A stretch of DNA of 64,000 bases. Origin: Afipia felis ATCC 53690 (GTDB lineage Bacteria > Pseudomonadota > Alphaproteobacteria > Rhizobiales > Xanthobacteraceae). Position 1 is the stretch's first letter; every line of letters starts with the position of its first letter. The stretch lies in NCBI RefSeq assembly GCF_000314735.2, contig NZ_KB375270.1, positions 3,664,001-3,728,000 on the forward strand. Direction: 5' to 3'. The notes under the pieces were generated by a model. It did not search any database. It saw nothing but the letters and a program-made list of their open reading frames with translations, and was not told the DNA's origin. Both the position numbers and the translations under genes were made by a program. This document shows, in pieces, positions 24,861 through 33,625 of this stretch.

Positions 24861-27251
24861 TCAAATTTTGTAGAGCTGACCAGATTTTCCTCGTCCGCTG
24901 CCGGATGAGGTATCCGCGTTGTCATCAGTTTCAGGCGATGTAAGCTGCAAGAAAACAGTTTGATTGGAGGACGCGATCTCGATTCCCTCTTCCTGGAAAC
25001 GGATTTTTACACGCCGGTTAAACTCGCGCTGCACAGGCCAGCGCCCTGAATCCGTACAGCGAATCTGTCCAACGAGAGTCGCCATCTCCCCATTGACCTT
25101 GTCCACACCCCACAATTCGAGATCGCCGCGGATCCGTGGCTTGAAATCATCCTCGCGGCGCATCTGCGCAACGATGTCCTTGAGGACTGTGCCCACTCGG
25201 TCGGTATCTTCCTTGTAAGGAACGCTGACGGACACTGCCGCATTGCCGAGACCGCGACTTGAATTGGTGATTGTGGTCACGGCGCTGAACGGCACGATAT
25301 GGACGGCACCATCGTCCGCGCGAAGCCGGATGGTGCGAATGGAGACGTTCTCGACTGCGCCGGAAAGCCCGGACAGCTTAACGTAATCACCAACCTGCAC
25401 AGTGCTCTCCATCAACAGGAAGAGGCCAGTGATGACGTCCTGTACCAGTTTCTGCGAGCCAAAGCCGATCGCGATGCCGATAATGCCGGCGCCTGCCAGC
25501 AGTGGAGCGACGTTGACGCCGATCTCACTCAGCGCTGTCAGCGCCACGATCGCAATGATCACGGTGAGCAGTGTGGTGCGAAGCATCGGCTGAAAAGTCC
25601 GCAGGCGCGCGGCGCGGGAAAACTGGCCATTCCGTGTCAGGGATGAGAGCTGGCGATCCATCAGGGCATTGCTTCCCTCCCAGACCATCGCGGCAATCAA
25701 TGCAGCGATGGCAACGGTCACGATCGCCGAGACGACACGGCTTCCAATCTGGCCGCCATAAAACCAGACGATCGCATCAACGCCCCAGACTTCGAGCAAG
25801 GCGATGAAGCCAATCGCCGTCACGATTGCAGTAACCACACGGCGAAGCAGGGGGAGGTAGCGATTGGCCCGTGCCTCCAGTCCGGGGAAACGCTGCAGGA
25901 TTTCCGGCTTGATGCGGAAGCCGCGATCGATCAATCCCAGCGTGACCATCGATACGAGCCGCATGCCCAGCAGCACGACAATGGTGCCAACGAAGTATTG
26001 CAGCAGCAGAGAATATCCATTCTGGATGTTGAGCGCCCAAATCGTCCATAGCGCCAGATCCAGTGCAATAGCCAGAATATGCCACACCTTGGCAAAGCGA
26101 TTGCGGAAAATGCTCATGACGCCGACCGCCCCCGCGGGGGCCTGCAATATTTCGGCTATCGGCCGACGACACTGCAGGATGATCACAACGATAAACAGAT
26201 GAACGACGAGCATCACAAGCCGGATCAAGGCCAGATAGGCTGAGTGATAAAGGCCAAGCAACAGCGCGATATTCGCCGTCACGATGCCGGTGACGCCGAC
26301 AGCGACGAGGCGGCGAGACCATATCTCGATATAGGCTGCGATCTCCGCCCGGACGGGAAAGAGGCTGAGCGGCCCGAACAGAGCACGCATCACGCAGATG
26401 ATTGCGCGCGCGATCAAATAGCCGTTCACCACGGCGATGATAGCCAGCCGTGCGATGCCGACGTCGCCAATATCGGTGCCAAGCAGCAGCGCGACTGTCC
26501 CGGCAAACACGACCACCGGCAAGAGTTCGAGCGCCAGTCGCCCAATCGCAAAGGGGAGGCGCAGGAGAGACTGCCAAATTCTGGTCAGGCTGCGATGCCG
26601 GCGCCGGAAGTCTGGAGCTTCGGTGCCGTCTGCGGTGGAGGAGGGGGGATCAATACGATCGAGAACGGTAACAGGTGCGCGGGCAACGAAGGGGATCCGG
26701 GCGTCAAGCCACGCCAGCGGACGGCGCAACAGCCAGACCGCGAGCCATTCGGCGGCCAGCGCGCCTCCGAATACAACGGCAAGCCTCCAGGCGATGTCGA
26801 ACAGCAACTGATATGTCGTCGGATCGTTTGCGCTGTTGCGAATCCAATGCCAGAGCGCCGAAAAACGCGTCACTGATTGTGCCGCCACCGCAATTTCATG
26901 TGCCGTATCGGTGAATTGCTTGGAGATGGTCAACAGAAGCTGGGCGCCGAGACTGTCGGCGGTGAGCGGAATCGCGGGTTTGCTTTCGGCGGGCGGCGCT
27001 GGTGTCGCGTTGGCGATCGCGCGCAACGTCTCGATCATCTCCTTGCGCTTGGCATCGTCCTGCAATGTCGCGAGAGCGGCCCTGGCTTGTTCGGGCGTCA
27101 ATGGGCTCGCGGCGGGGGGAGACGCATCAGCCTTACCCTGCGCGAAGGCGGATGACGGCTGGCCGCACATCAAGGCGGTTGCAATCAACAGGCAAACAAA
27201 AGCGACGTGCCGCAACGATTTCAGTGCCAATGGTTTTCCTTTGAGGATCAA
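24861..27251 (-). CDS. Large MscS-family mechanosensitive channel
   Basis: A membrane protein of about 796 residues. After a signal peptide (VAFVCLLIATALMCGQ..., cleavage near AFAQG) it has a periplasmic helical region, roughly ten membrane segments, and a C-terminal MscS core with GIIGIAIGFGSQKLVQDVITG and GDYVKLSG. It resembles the medium-conductance YbiO class that releases solutes on osmotic downshift. There is no ATG near the signal peptide; I use a TTG at 27251 preceded by AAGGGGAGAG. A second TTG at 27230, after AAAGGA, is an alternative, and the frame stays open to 27443. Convergent with the debranching gene. Confidence 0.88.
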   Translation of the reverse strand: MILKGKPLALKSLRHVAFVCLLIATALMCGQPSSAFAQGKADASPPAASPLTPEQARAALATLQDDAKRKEMIETLRAIANATPAPPAESKPAIPLTADSLGAQLLLTISKQFTDTAHEIAVAAQSVTRFSALWHWIRNSANDPTTYQLLFDIAWRLAVVFGGALAAEWLAVWLLRRPLAWLDARIPFVARAPVTVLDRIDPPSSTADGTEAPDFRRRHRSLTRIWQSLLRLPFAIGRLALELLPVVVFAGTVALLLGTDIGDVGIARLAIIAVVNGYLIARAIICVMRALFGPLSLFPVRAEIAAYIEIWSRRLVAVGVTGIVTANIALLLGLYHSAYLALIRLVMLVVHLFIVVIILQCRRPIAEILQAPAGAVGVMSIFRNRFAKVWHILAIALDLALWTIWALNIQNGYSLLLQYFVGTIVVLLGMRLVSMVTLGLIDRGFRIKPEILQRFPGLEARANRYLPLLRRVVTAIVTAIGFIALLEVWGVDAIVWFYGGQIGSRVVSAIVTVAIAALIAAMVWEGSNALMDRQLSSLTRNGQFSRAARLRTFQPMLRTTLLTVIIAIVALTALSEIGVNVAPLLAGAGIIGIAIGFGSQKLVQDVITGLFLLMESTVQVGDYVKLSGLSGAVENVSIRTIRLRADDGAVHIVPFSAVTTITNSSRGLGNAAVSVSVPYKEDTDRVGTVLKDIVAQMRREDDFKPRIRGDLELWGVDKVNGEMATLVGQIRCTDSGRWPVQREFNRRVKIRFQEEGIEIASSNQTVFLQLTSPETDDNADTSSGSGRGKSGQLYKI

Positions 27252-27290
27252 GAATCTCTCCCCTTTTTCGCCTCTTTGATGTGTCAAAAG

Positions 27291-27330
27291 TTTGCTTCCG
27301 GGACGACGATGTATTGACAATTTGCTTCCG
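27291..27330. repeat. 10-bp direct repeat, 30-base period
   Basis: TTTGCTTCCG occurs twice with starts 30 bases apart, about three helical turns, upstream of the MscS-type gene. This spacing suits a regulator binding the same face of DNA. Confidence 0.4.
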
Positions 27331-27472
27331 TGATTTCTGCGCTGATCAAAATCGGCGCGGAATTCCGGCTCCCACAAGGGTTCCGTCGGCTTGGTAACGT
27401 GACGAAATATCGAGGGGCGCAATAATGGCGTTCCCAGATCCACGGGGCGGTCACGGCTTTCGCTGATACAAA

Positions 27473-27498
27473 AAAAGAGCGCCGTAGGGCGCTCTTTT
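27473..27498 (-). terminator. Factor-independent terminator of the dehydratase gene
   Basis: AAAAGAGCGCC (27473-27483) pairs with GGCGCTCTTTT (27488-27498). On the minus strand the GC stem is followed by a run of seven T, the classic form, 65 bases after the end of the dehydratase gene. Confidence 0.85.
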
Positions 27499-27562
27499 CA
27501 GTGACGGATATGGCGCCGCTGGCGGTAGCAGCCGCGAAGCTGCGAAAGCAGTCGGTTTCGAA

Positions 27563-29086
27563 TTACATCTGGGCGCCGATCATCCACGGTACGAATTCTT
27601 CCTCGCCGACACCAAGCGTCTCGCTCTTGCTTTGCTCGCCTGAAGCAACGCGGATGATGGTTTCGAAAATCTCTTGTCCCTTTTCCTGCACCGTCGCGTT
27701 GCCGTCCATGATCGAGCCGCAGTTGATGTCCATGTCGTCGCGCATGCGCTCAAACATCGGCGTATTCGTTGCGATCTTAATGGAGGGCGATGGCTTGCCG
27801 CCGAAACAGGATCCGCGCCCGGTCGTAAAAGCGATCAGGTTTGCGCCGCTCGCGATTTGTCCCGTGGTGCCCATCGGGTCGTATCCCGGTGCATCCATAA
27901 AGACGAGACCGGACGCGGTCACAGGTTCGGCATAGCGATAGACATCCATCAGCGGCGTCATCCCGCTTTTAGCGACAGCACCAAGCGACTTCTCGAGAAT
28001 CGTGGTCAGGCCACCCGCCTTGTTGCCGGGGGTCGGATTATTGTCGATGCTGCCACGTTCGCGCTCGGCGTAAGCCTCCCACCAGTGAATCCGCTCCACG
28101 ATCTTTTCGCCGACTTCCCTGCTGATGGCGCGGCGTGTAAGAAGATGTTCGGCGCCATAGATTTCCGGTGTCTCCGATAGGATTGCCGTGCCGCCGTGGG
28201 CCACGAGCTTGTCCACGGCCACGCCAAGGGCCGGGTTGGCGGTGATTCCCGAATAGCCATCCGATCCGCCACACTGCAGAGCGACCTTCAGATGAGACAA
28301 AGGCTGCGGGGTACGTTCAGCCTTATTGGCGGCGGGGAGCATCTTCTCGATGGCCGCGATTCCCGCATCTATCGTTTTCTGGGTTCCTCCGAGTTCTTGC
28401 ATGACGAGTGGGACCACGCATGCATCTGCTGCCGTGTTTCCGGAGGCGAGGAGTGGCTTCAATTGATTGGCTTCGCAGCCGAGGCCGATGATCACGGCGC
28501 CGGCAAAATTTGCGTGAGTGACGAAGCCGGCGATGGTTCGGCGAAGCTGCCTCAGGCCTTCGCCATCGTGTTCGACACAGCAGCCGAAGCTGTGTGTCAC
28601 AGGAACGATGCCGTCGACATTGGGATACTCGTCGAGACGGGATGACATATTGAAGTGATGCGCGATCTTCTTGGCGACGCTCGCCGAGCAGTTCACCGTG
28701 CTGATCACGGCGATATAGTTCCGCGTCGCGACGCGTCCGTCGGGTCGCTTGATCCCCATGAAGGTCAATGCATCATCGGGCGGAGCCACGGAAACGGCGC
28801 CTTCTCCGAAAGCATAATCGCGGTCGAACGCCGCCATTGCGAGGTTGTGGGTGTGCACATGCTCGCCGGGAAGAATGGGTGTCGTTGCAAAGCCAATGAT
28901 CTGCCCATAACGCCGCACCTCTTCGCCCTTCGCGACTGGGTTGAGGCCGACCTTATGCCCAGCGGGTATTTCCTGCGTGGTCGTGACGTCGGTGCCCTCA
29001 AGAAGGGTGCCAGCCGGAATCGCGCCACGTGCGATGCCGACGTTGTCGTCGAGGTGAAGTTTCAAGATGTGTCGTGAATCCGCCAT
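27563..29086 (-). CDS. UxaA/GarD family sugar-acid dehydratase
   Basis: A 507-residue protein with an N-terminal SAF domain (about 1-95; VGIARGAIPAGTLLEG) joined to the large dehydratase domain (GIKRPDGRVATRNYIAV, SFGCCVEHDGEG, LQCGGSDGYSGITANPALG, TTGRGSCFGGKPSPSIK). This is the layout of altronate (UxaA) and galactarate (GarD) dehydratases, iron-dependent enzymes that remove water from sugar acids. ATG at 29086 follows AAGGAGGACGCGCCG; the open frame upstream is not homologous. Single gene, terminated by a good hairpin, divergent from a LysR regulator. The precise sugar acid is not readable. Confidence 0.9.
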   Translation of the reverse strand: MADSRHILKLHLDDNVGIARGAIPAGTLLEGTDVTTTQEIPAGHKVGLNPVAKGEEVRRYGQIIGFATTPILPGEHVHTHNLAMAAFDRDYAFGEGAVSVAPPDDALTFMGIKRPDGRVATRNYIAVISTVNCSASVAKKIAHHFNMSSRLDEYPNVDGIVPVTHSFGCCVEHDGEGLRQLRRTIAGFVTHANFAGAVIIGLGCEANQLKPLLASGNTAADACVVPLVMQELGGTQKTIDAGIAAIEKMLPAANKAERTPQPLSHLKVALQCGGSDGYSGITANPALGVAVDKLVAHGGTAILSETPEIYGAEHLLTRRAISREVGEKIVERIHWWEAYAERERGSIDNNPTPGNKAGGLTTILEKSLGAVAKSGMTPLMDVYRYAEPVTASGLVFMDAPGYDPMGTTGQIASGANLIAFTTGRGSCFGGKPSPSIKIATNTPMFERMRDDMDINCGSIMDGNATVQEKGQEIFETIIRVASGEQSKSETLGVGEEEFVPWMIGAQM

Positions 29087-29181
29087 CGGCGCGTCCTCCT
29101 TGGTGCTCTTGATGCTCAAGTCGATTGCGATGGAGACATCCGTGCTCGAGCCGCCGGATCGACATTTAGAGCGCTTATAAT

Positions 29182-29200
29182 GTAGAAAAATCTCATCTAC
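29182..29200. promoter_or_regulatory. Possible LysR site between dehydratase and regulator
   Basis: GTAGA (29182-29186) and TCTAC (29196-29200) are inverted repeats 9 bases apart in the divergent intergenic region, compatible with a LysR-type T-N11-A dyad. Weak on its own. Confidence 0.35.
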
Positions 29201-29279
29201 GCCGGCGGTGAGTTTTTTTGACCGCAGATGCCAGAAACATTCACGCTGCGTGCGTGGTCGGACTTTATGGAACGGGACA

Positions 29280-30152
29280 ATGGTCAAGAGGGCTCCGCCA
29301 TTGCATGTGCTCTTCGCCTTTGAAGCGGTGGCGCCGCTGTCTTCTTTTTCAAAAGCGGCCGAGGAATTGAGCGTTACGCGCAGTGCGGTAAGTCACCGCA
29401 TCCAAATGCTGGAGGAGATGCTTGGCAGTCCGGTTTTCGATCGCACCCAGCGATCGTTGATGCCGACGCCGACGGGAGCGGCTTATCTGATTGCTGTCAG
29501 AAGGGCGCTTGCCGCTCTGAATGATGTGGCGGCTCAGGTTGGAGAGACCTCGCGCAAGAAGCGGATTGCGCTGACGATGCCGCCCACCATCGCCAGAATG
29601 ATCGTGCTTCCCCGGCTCAGGAGTTTTCTCGACCAGTATCCGGATGTTGAAGTGTCGATCGAACTCAGTATGTCGCAGCTCGACTATAAGGTTGGTGATA
29701 CCGACCTCGACATTCGTTTTGGAACGGGAAACCATGCTGGCATGGAAAGCCGGTGCCTTCTCGGCGAGCCGATTTTTGTGGTGGCGAGCCCGCGCTATGC
29801 CGAGGAGAACGGTCTGCGGGAGCCGAAAGATCTGGCGCGTGCGCAGTTTCTGCGCAGTAAACTCGAAATATGGAGACCATGGTTCGTCGCTGCCGGTCTT
29901 GATTGGGACGAGCCGCGCGCCGGGCATCGCTTTGAGGATCTTTCGCTGCTCTATCAGGCTGCTGCGAGCGGGCTCGGCGTGGCTCTTGCGCGCGCATCGT
30001 TGGCGAAGCCTTTGCTCGACGCGGGAGCGCTCGTATCACTCTTCGATGTGACGGCAGCCTCACCCTACGCTTATTACCTCGTCTATCATCAGGCCGTAGT
30101 TGAACGGCTTGAAGTCGCGAGTCTGCTGGAGCATCTGCTGGAAGGCCACTGA
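29280..30152 (+). CDS. LysR-family regulator (GcvA-like)
   Basis: A 290-residue LysR protein. The N-terminal helix-turn-helix covers about residues 8-65 (FEAVAPLSSFSKAAEELSVTRSAVSHRI split by the turn), and the effector domain runs from about 90 to 285, with the GcvA-like FEDLSLLYQAAASGLGVALA stretch. It likely controls the divergent sugar-acid dehydratase gene 193 bases away. The ATG at 29280 is the best start; upstream frame lacks homology. Convergent with the next LysR gene. Confidence 0.92.
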   Translation: MVKRAPPLHVLFAFEAVAPLSSFSKAAEELSVTRSAVSHRIQMLEEMLGSPVFDRTQRSLMPTPTGAAYLIAVRRALAALNDVAAQVGETSRKKRIALTMPPTIARMIVLPRLRSFLDQYPDVEVSIELSMSQLDYKVGDTDLDIRFGTGNHAGMESRCLLGEPIFVVASPRYAEENGLREPKDLARAQFLRSKLEIWRPWFVAAGLDWDEPRAGHRFEDLSLLYQAAASGLGVALARASLAKPLLDAGALVSLFDVTAASPYAYYLVYHQAVVERLEVASLLEHLLEGH

Positions 30153-30185
30153 GTTTCGTTGCGAGGCGTCGACCACCACTTTCCC

Positions 30186-31112
30186 TTAATTGGATAGCAG
30201 GCGTGCTTTCCAGGTGCCGCCCTGGATCAGGTCACGCATAAGGTCGACCAGAATCTTTGCGACTGCCTCGGTGGAGAGCATGTTGATCGTCCGCTGCGAC
30301 ACCACGACCGAGAAACTCCAGTTCGGCGTCGGGTCCATGATCGGAACTGCGCCGAACAGGCCGGCCTTGATTTCCTGCAACATCGCGAAGTGCGGCATAA
30401 TCGTCATGTAGCCGGCCTTCACCATTTCGACGATCGCGGCGAAAGAATCGCTTTCGATCACGACGCGTGGTGTAATTCCGTTGCGGGTGGCAAGGTGCTC
30501 GATGTAGTTGCGCAGAACGTGCTGTTTTCCGGGCAGCACCACCGGAATGTTCTCCAGTTCGACGAAGCCGATCGAGTTGCGAAGCAAGATCTGGTTCTTG
30601 CGGTCAGCAATCAGCATCAGGTCTTCGACGCCGACAGGATACAACGAGATGTTGGCGAATACGCGCGGGTCGTACAGCACCGCGATATCGAGTCGCGCGG
30701 TCTGCATCCACTCGTCGAGCGTTCCGGTCATGGCTTCGATCAGATGGATCGAGATGTTCGGATAGGCCACCTTCACCTTCTCGATCAGGGGTGCCGAAAG
30801 GCCGCGGCACGCGGACGTGGGAAAGCCGACGGATACCTTGCCGCTTGGATTGCGCGATTGGGTGAGAACGGTTTCCTTGGCGAAAGCAACATCCTTCAGG
30901 ATCGAACGCGCATGGGCATAGAGCGTATGTCCGACTTCGGTGAGAAAAACGCCGCGCGCGTGACGATGAAACAGTTCAAGGCCGAGTTCGGCTTCGAGGT
31001 CCTTGATCTGCTGGCTGAGTGATGGTTGCGAGGTGCGCAGGATTTCGGCAGCGCGCGACAGGCTGCCGGAATCGGCGATATAGACCAGTGATCGCAACTG
31101 TCTCAGATCCAT
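30186..31112 (-). CDS. LysR-family regulator of the amide/branched-chain transporter cluster
   Basis: A 308-residue LysR protein with a typical helix-turn-helix (MDLRQLRSLVYIADSGSLSRAAEIL..., residues 1-60) and an effector domain of the CbbR/Nac-like kind. ATG 31112 is preferred to a TTG two codons upstream because the family begins MDLRQL. It is divergent from the ABC importer operon with a 332-base gap that contains a perfect inverted repeat. I infer that it activates that operon in response to the transported compound. Confidence 0.92.
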   Translation of the reverse strand: MDLRQLRSLVYIADSGSLSRAAEILRTSQPSLSQQIKDLEAELGLELFHRHARGVFLTEVGHTLYAHARSILKDVAFAKETVLTQSRNPSGKVSVGFPTSACRGLSAPLIEKVKVAYPNISIHLIEAMTGTLDEWMQTARLDIAVLYDPRVFANISLYPVGVEDLMLIADRKNQILLRNSIGFVELENIPVVLPGKQHVLRNYIEHLATRNGITPRVVIESDSFAAIVEMVKAGYMTIMPHFAMLQEIKAGLFGAVPIMDPTPNWSFSVVVSQRTINMLSTEAVAKILVDLMRDLIQGGTWKARLLSN

Positions 31113-31444
31113 ATCCAAACTCTTTCAGCGATGTATTCGCCGGTGAAGGGCGATGACTTTTGATCGGCTGCTTCATGCCAAAGGATGCTGTCATCCGCGG
31201 CTATATCACACGGTTTGGCTCCGTTACGAGCTCTTCAGGGGTGCCTCTAAGTTTTGTGTATACCAGTCCGTGCGCTGATTTTGCGCACTTTTTGTCTATT
31301 CATTGTGCAGGTGCGGGATCGTATAGGAAGCGCCTATACCTAAGATAATGATTTCGTCTTTGTGCAGGCTGACGGCTTGGTCTTGAATTTGTGCAACAGC
31401 ACGATGAACGGTTCTCAAGCGAGCTGACAAAGGGGGACGATAAA
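31113..31444. other. Long divergent regulatory region
   Basis: No gene is seen in this 332-base stretch. It holds two dyads: GTGCGC (31270-31275) with GCGCAC (31283-31288), and the perfect GTATAGG-N5-CCTATAC. The ribosome site AAAGGGGGACG precedes the binding-protein start. Confidence 0.6.
31321..31339. promoter_or_regulatory. Candidate LysR operator
   Basis: GTATAGG (31321-31327), spacer AAGCG, CCTATAC (31333-31339): a perfect 7-5-7 inverted repeat containing the LysR T-N11-A pattern. It lies 105 bases upstream of the binding-protein gene and in the region shared with the divergent LysR gene. Confidence 0.6.
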
Positions 31445-32638
31445 ATGACTCTTGCGAAATGGTCGACATCACTTCTCGCCGTCGGTGCTCTGGCCGTCAT
31501 GGCTGCACCTGCACAGGCTGAACAGCAGCCTTGTATCGGCAATAGCGGACCGCTGACCGGCCCGGCTGCATTCGGCGGCGCTGCGGTGAAATACGGCGCT
31601 GAAGTCGCTATCGACGAAATCAACGAAGCCGGTGGCGTGCTCGGCAAGAAGTTGCGGCTCATTCAGTATGACGACGCCGGCGCGCCGCCGCGTGGCGTCG
31701 ATAACGTGCGCCGTATCGCGCTGTCGGACAAGTGCATCGCGATTTTCGGCGGCTATCATTCGACTGTCGGCCTCGCGCAGGTCGGCCCGGTGAACGAAAT
31801 CGGCATTCCGTGGATCGGCACCACCGGAGCGGGCACCAAGATCACCGAGAACGGCGGATCGCCGAATTACATGTTCCGCGTGTCCGCCAAGGACAAATGG
31901 GTCGCGCAATTCCTTGCCAACGAAGCGCTCAAGGTCTCAAAGGCCGGCAAGGTCGCCATCATGTATGAAAACACCGGCTGGGGTAACGGCGCGCTGCCTG
32001 ACTTCAAGGCGGCGATGGAAGCCAAGGGCAAGACCGCCGCGGCGATCGAGACCTTCAACTGGAACGACCAGGATATGTCGGCCCAGGCGATCCGTATCCG
32101 CGACTCCGGTGCCGATACCGTCGTCACTTTCGCGCTCGATCGTGAAGGCAACCAGATCGTCCGCAGCTTCGACAAGATCGGTTACAAGCCAACGATCATC
32201 GGCGCGTGGGGCATTGCCGGCAATCTCGGCGATCTCGCGGGCCCGCTCGCCAACGGCGTGCGTGTGATGCAGACCTTCACCTGGATGGGTGAGATGAATC
32301 CGCGCACCAAGGCGGTGTGGGAGAAGATCCAGAAGAAGTTCAAGCTCAAGGATCCATCCGAACTGAAGATGGGATCTGCGACCGCGAACTCCTACGATGC
32401 GGTCTACATCCTCGCCAAGGCGATCGAGAAAGCCGGTTCCTACGACTGGAAGAAGGTGCATGACGCACTCTACACCGTGAAGTACGACGGCCTCGTCGCG
32501 AAGTATGACCCGGCCTTCGATGCTTCGAATCCGGAACGTCAGGATGCGATCTTGCCGCAGTACTACAAACTGACGGTGTGGTCGGACGGCAAGCTTCTGC
32601 CGATCGAGCAGACCGTCTACGGCAAGGCTGGCAACTAA
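31445..32638 (+). CDS. ABC importer substrate-binding protein, branched-chain amino acid/amide family
   Basis: A 397-residue periplasmic receptor. Signal peptide at residues 1-28 (WSTSLLAVGALAVMAAPAQA). The mature protein is of the Leu/Ile/Val-binding (type I) fold: GNSGPLTGPAAFGGAAVKYG at the front, KKLRLIQYDDAG, and a GSATANSYDAVYILAKAIEKAG helix late. It starts at ATG 31445 after AAAGGGGGACG. Ligands in this family include amino acids, amides, urea and aromatic acids. The cyclase and amidase downstream make an amide or cyclic imide ligand attractive. A hairpin follows the stop. Confidence 0.92.
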   Translation: MTLAKWSTSLLAVGALAVMAAPAQAEQQPCIGNSGPLTGPAAFGGAAVKYGAEVAIDEINEAGGVLGKKLRLIQYDDAGAPPRGVDNVRRIALSDKCIAIFGGYHSTVGLAQVGPVNEIGIPWIGTTGAGTKITENGGSPNYMFRVSAKDKWVAQFLANEALKVSKAGKVAIMYENTGWGNGALPDFKAAMEAKGKTAAAIETFNWNDQDMSAQAIRIRDSGADTVVTFALDREGNQIVRSFDKIGYKPTIIGAWGIAGNLGDLAGPLANGVRVMQTFTWMGEMNPRTKAVWEKIQKKFKLKDPSELKMGSATANSYDAVYILAKAIEKAGSYDWKKVHDALYTVKYDGLVAKYDPAFDASNPERQDAILPQYYKLTVWSDGKLLPIEQTVYGKAGN

Positions 32639-32650
32639 TCCATTCACCTC

Positions 32651-32676
32651 GGTCGTCCGCAACCTTGCGGGCGACC
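32651..32676 (+). other. Hairpin between binding-protein and permease genes
   Basis: GGTCGTCCGCAA (32651-32662) pairs with TTGCGGGCGACC (32665-32676), 12 bp with one G-T pair and a 2-base loop, 12 bases after the receptor stop. Likely stabilises or partly terminates the message so that the receptor is made in excess. Confidence 0.6.
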
Positions 32677-32737
32677 TCCTCCCACACTCCGGACGTCGCG
32701 AGCGCCTGCGCGCCTCGCGATCGGGGCCGGTGTGCGC

Positions 32738-33625
32738 ATGGCGGATCAAATGCAATCGATTATCCAGTACGTTCTGTCGGGACTTGCGATCGGGGGGTGC
32801 TACGCCCTCGTCGCGCTCGGCTTCCACATCATGTGGTCCACGGCGAAGGCCGTGAACTTCGCCCATGGCGACACCCTCATGCTCGGCGCGGTGCTGACGA
32901 TCATGGCGCTCGACCAGGGCGTTCCGCTTCCGCTGGCAATTCTCGGCGCCATTGTCGCCTCGTGCGTGTTCGGCGTTCTGCTCGAGCGGTTCGCCGTGCG
33001 GCCCTTCGCGAAGACCACCAGCTCGATCGGCTGGATGCTCACCACGATCGCAATCGGCATCATGCTTCAGGCGTTGGTGACGATGGAGTTCGGTGGGTTC
33101 TCGCGCGCACTGCCTTCGCCGGGCGTGGAGAAGGCGATCTCGGTGATGGGTGCCGGCGTTTATCCGCAGGAACTGCTGATCCCGGTCTTCGCACTGCTGG
33201 CGATGCTCGGCCTTGGCTGGATGCAGCGGCATACGTTGATCGGCCGCGCCATGCAGGCTGTGTCGTTTGATCGCAACGCCGCCTCGCTGATGGGCATCAA
33301 CGTCAACTGGATGTTCGGATTCTCCTTCGGTCTTGCCGCCGCGCTCGGCGGTGCGGCCGGTATTCTGATCGCGCCGATCACGCAGGCCTCCGCGTCGATG
33401 GGCCTGACTCTCGGCCTCAAGGGCTTTGCTGTCGCCATCATCGGCGGCATCACCAGCGCGCCCGGCGTTGTCATCGCCGGTCTCGGCTTCGGCATCGTCG
33501 AGAAGTTCGTCGAGGGCTACATCTCCACAGCTGCACGCGAGATTGTCGGCTTCGGTCTCACCATCCTGGTTCTCCTCGTCTTCCCGCAAGGGTTGTTCGG
33601 CAAGCGCGAGGTGTTCAAGGTATGA
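32738..33625 (+). CDS. Branched-chain-type ABC permease LivH-like
   Basis: A 295-residue inner-membrane permease with about eight hydrophobic segments and the LivH signatures GLAIGGCYALVALGFHIMW, VNFAHGDTLMLGA and GLKGFAVAIIGG. It forms the channel with the LivM half of the next protein. ATG 32738 is taken rather than GTG 32732. The stop overlaps the next gene by 4 bases. Confidence 0.94.
   Translation: MADQMQSIIQYVLSGLAIGGCYALVALGFHIMWSTAKAVNFAHGDTLMLGAVLTIMALDQGVPLPLAILGAIVASCVFGVLLERFAVRPFAKTTSSIGWMLTTIAIGIMLQALVTMEFGGFSRALPSPGVEKAISVMGAGVYPQELLIPVFALLAMLGLGWMQRHTLIGRAMQAVSFDRNAASLMGINVNWMFGFSFGLAAALGGAAGILIAPITQASASMGLTLGLKGFAVAIIGGITSAPGVVIAGLGFGIVEKFVEGYISTAAREIVGFGLTILVLLVFPQGLFGKREVFKV

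Larger units (their letters stand above)
27252..27562. other. Gap between channel gene and dehydratase gene
   Basis: This 311-base stretch holds no convincing gene. It contains a direct repeat TTTGCTTCCG at 27291-27300 and 27321-27330, spaced exactly 30 bases, in the upstream region of the channel gene, and a factor-independent terminator at 27473-27498. Confidence 0.6.

Noticed and set aside
31937..33589. Open frame of 550 codons antisense to the ABC receptor and permease
   Set aside because: Crosses the intergenic hairpin and two conserved genes; highly charged, no family features.
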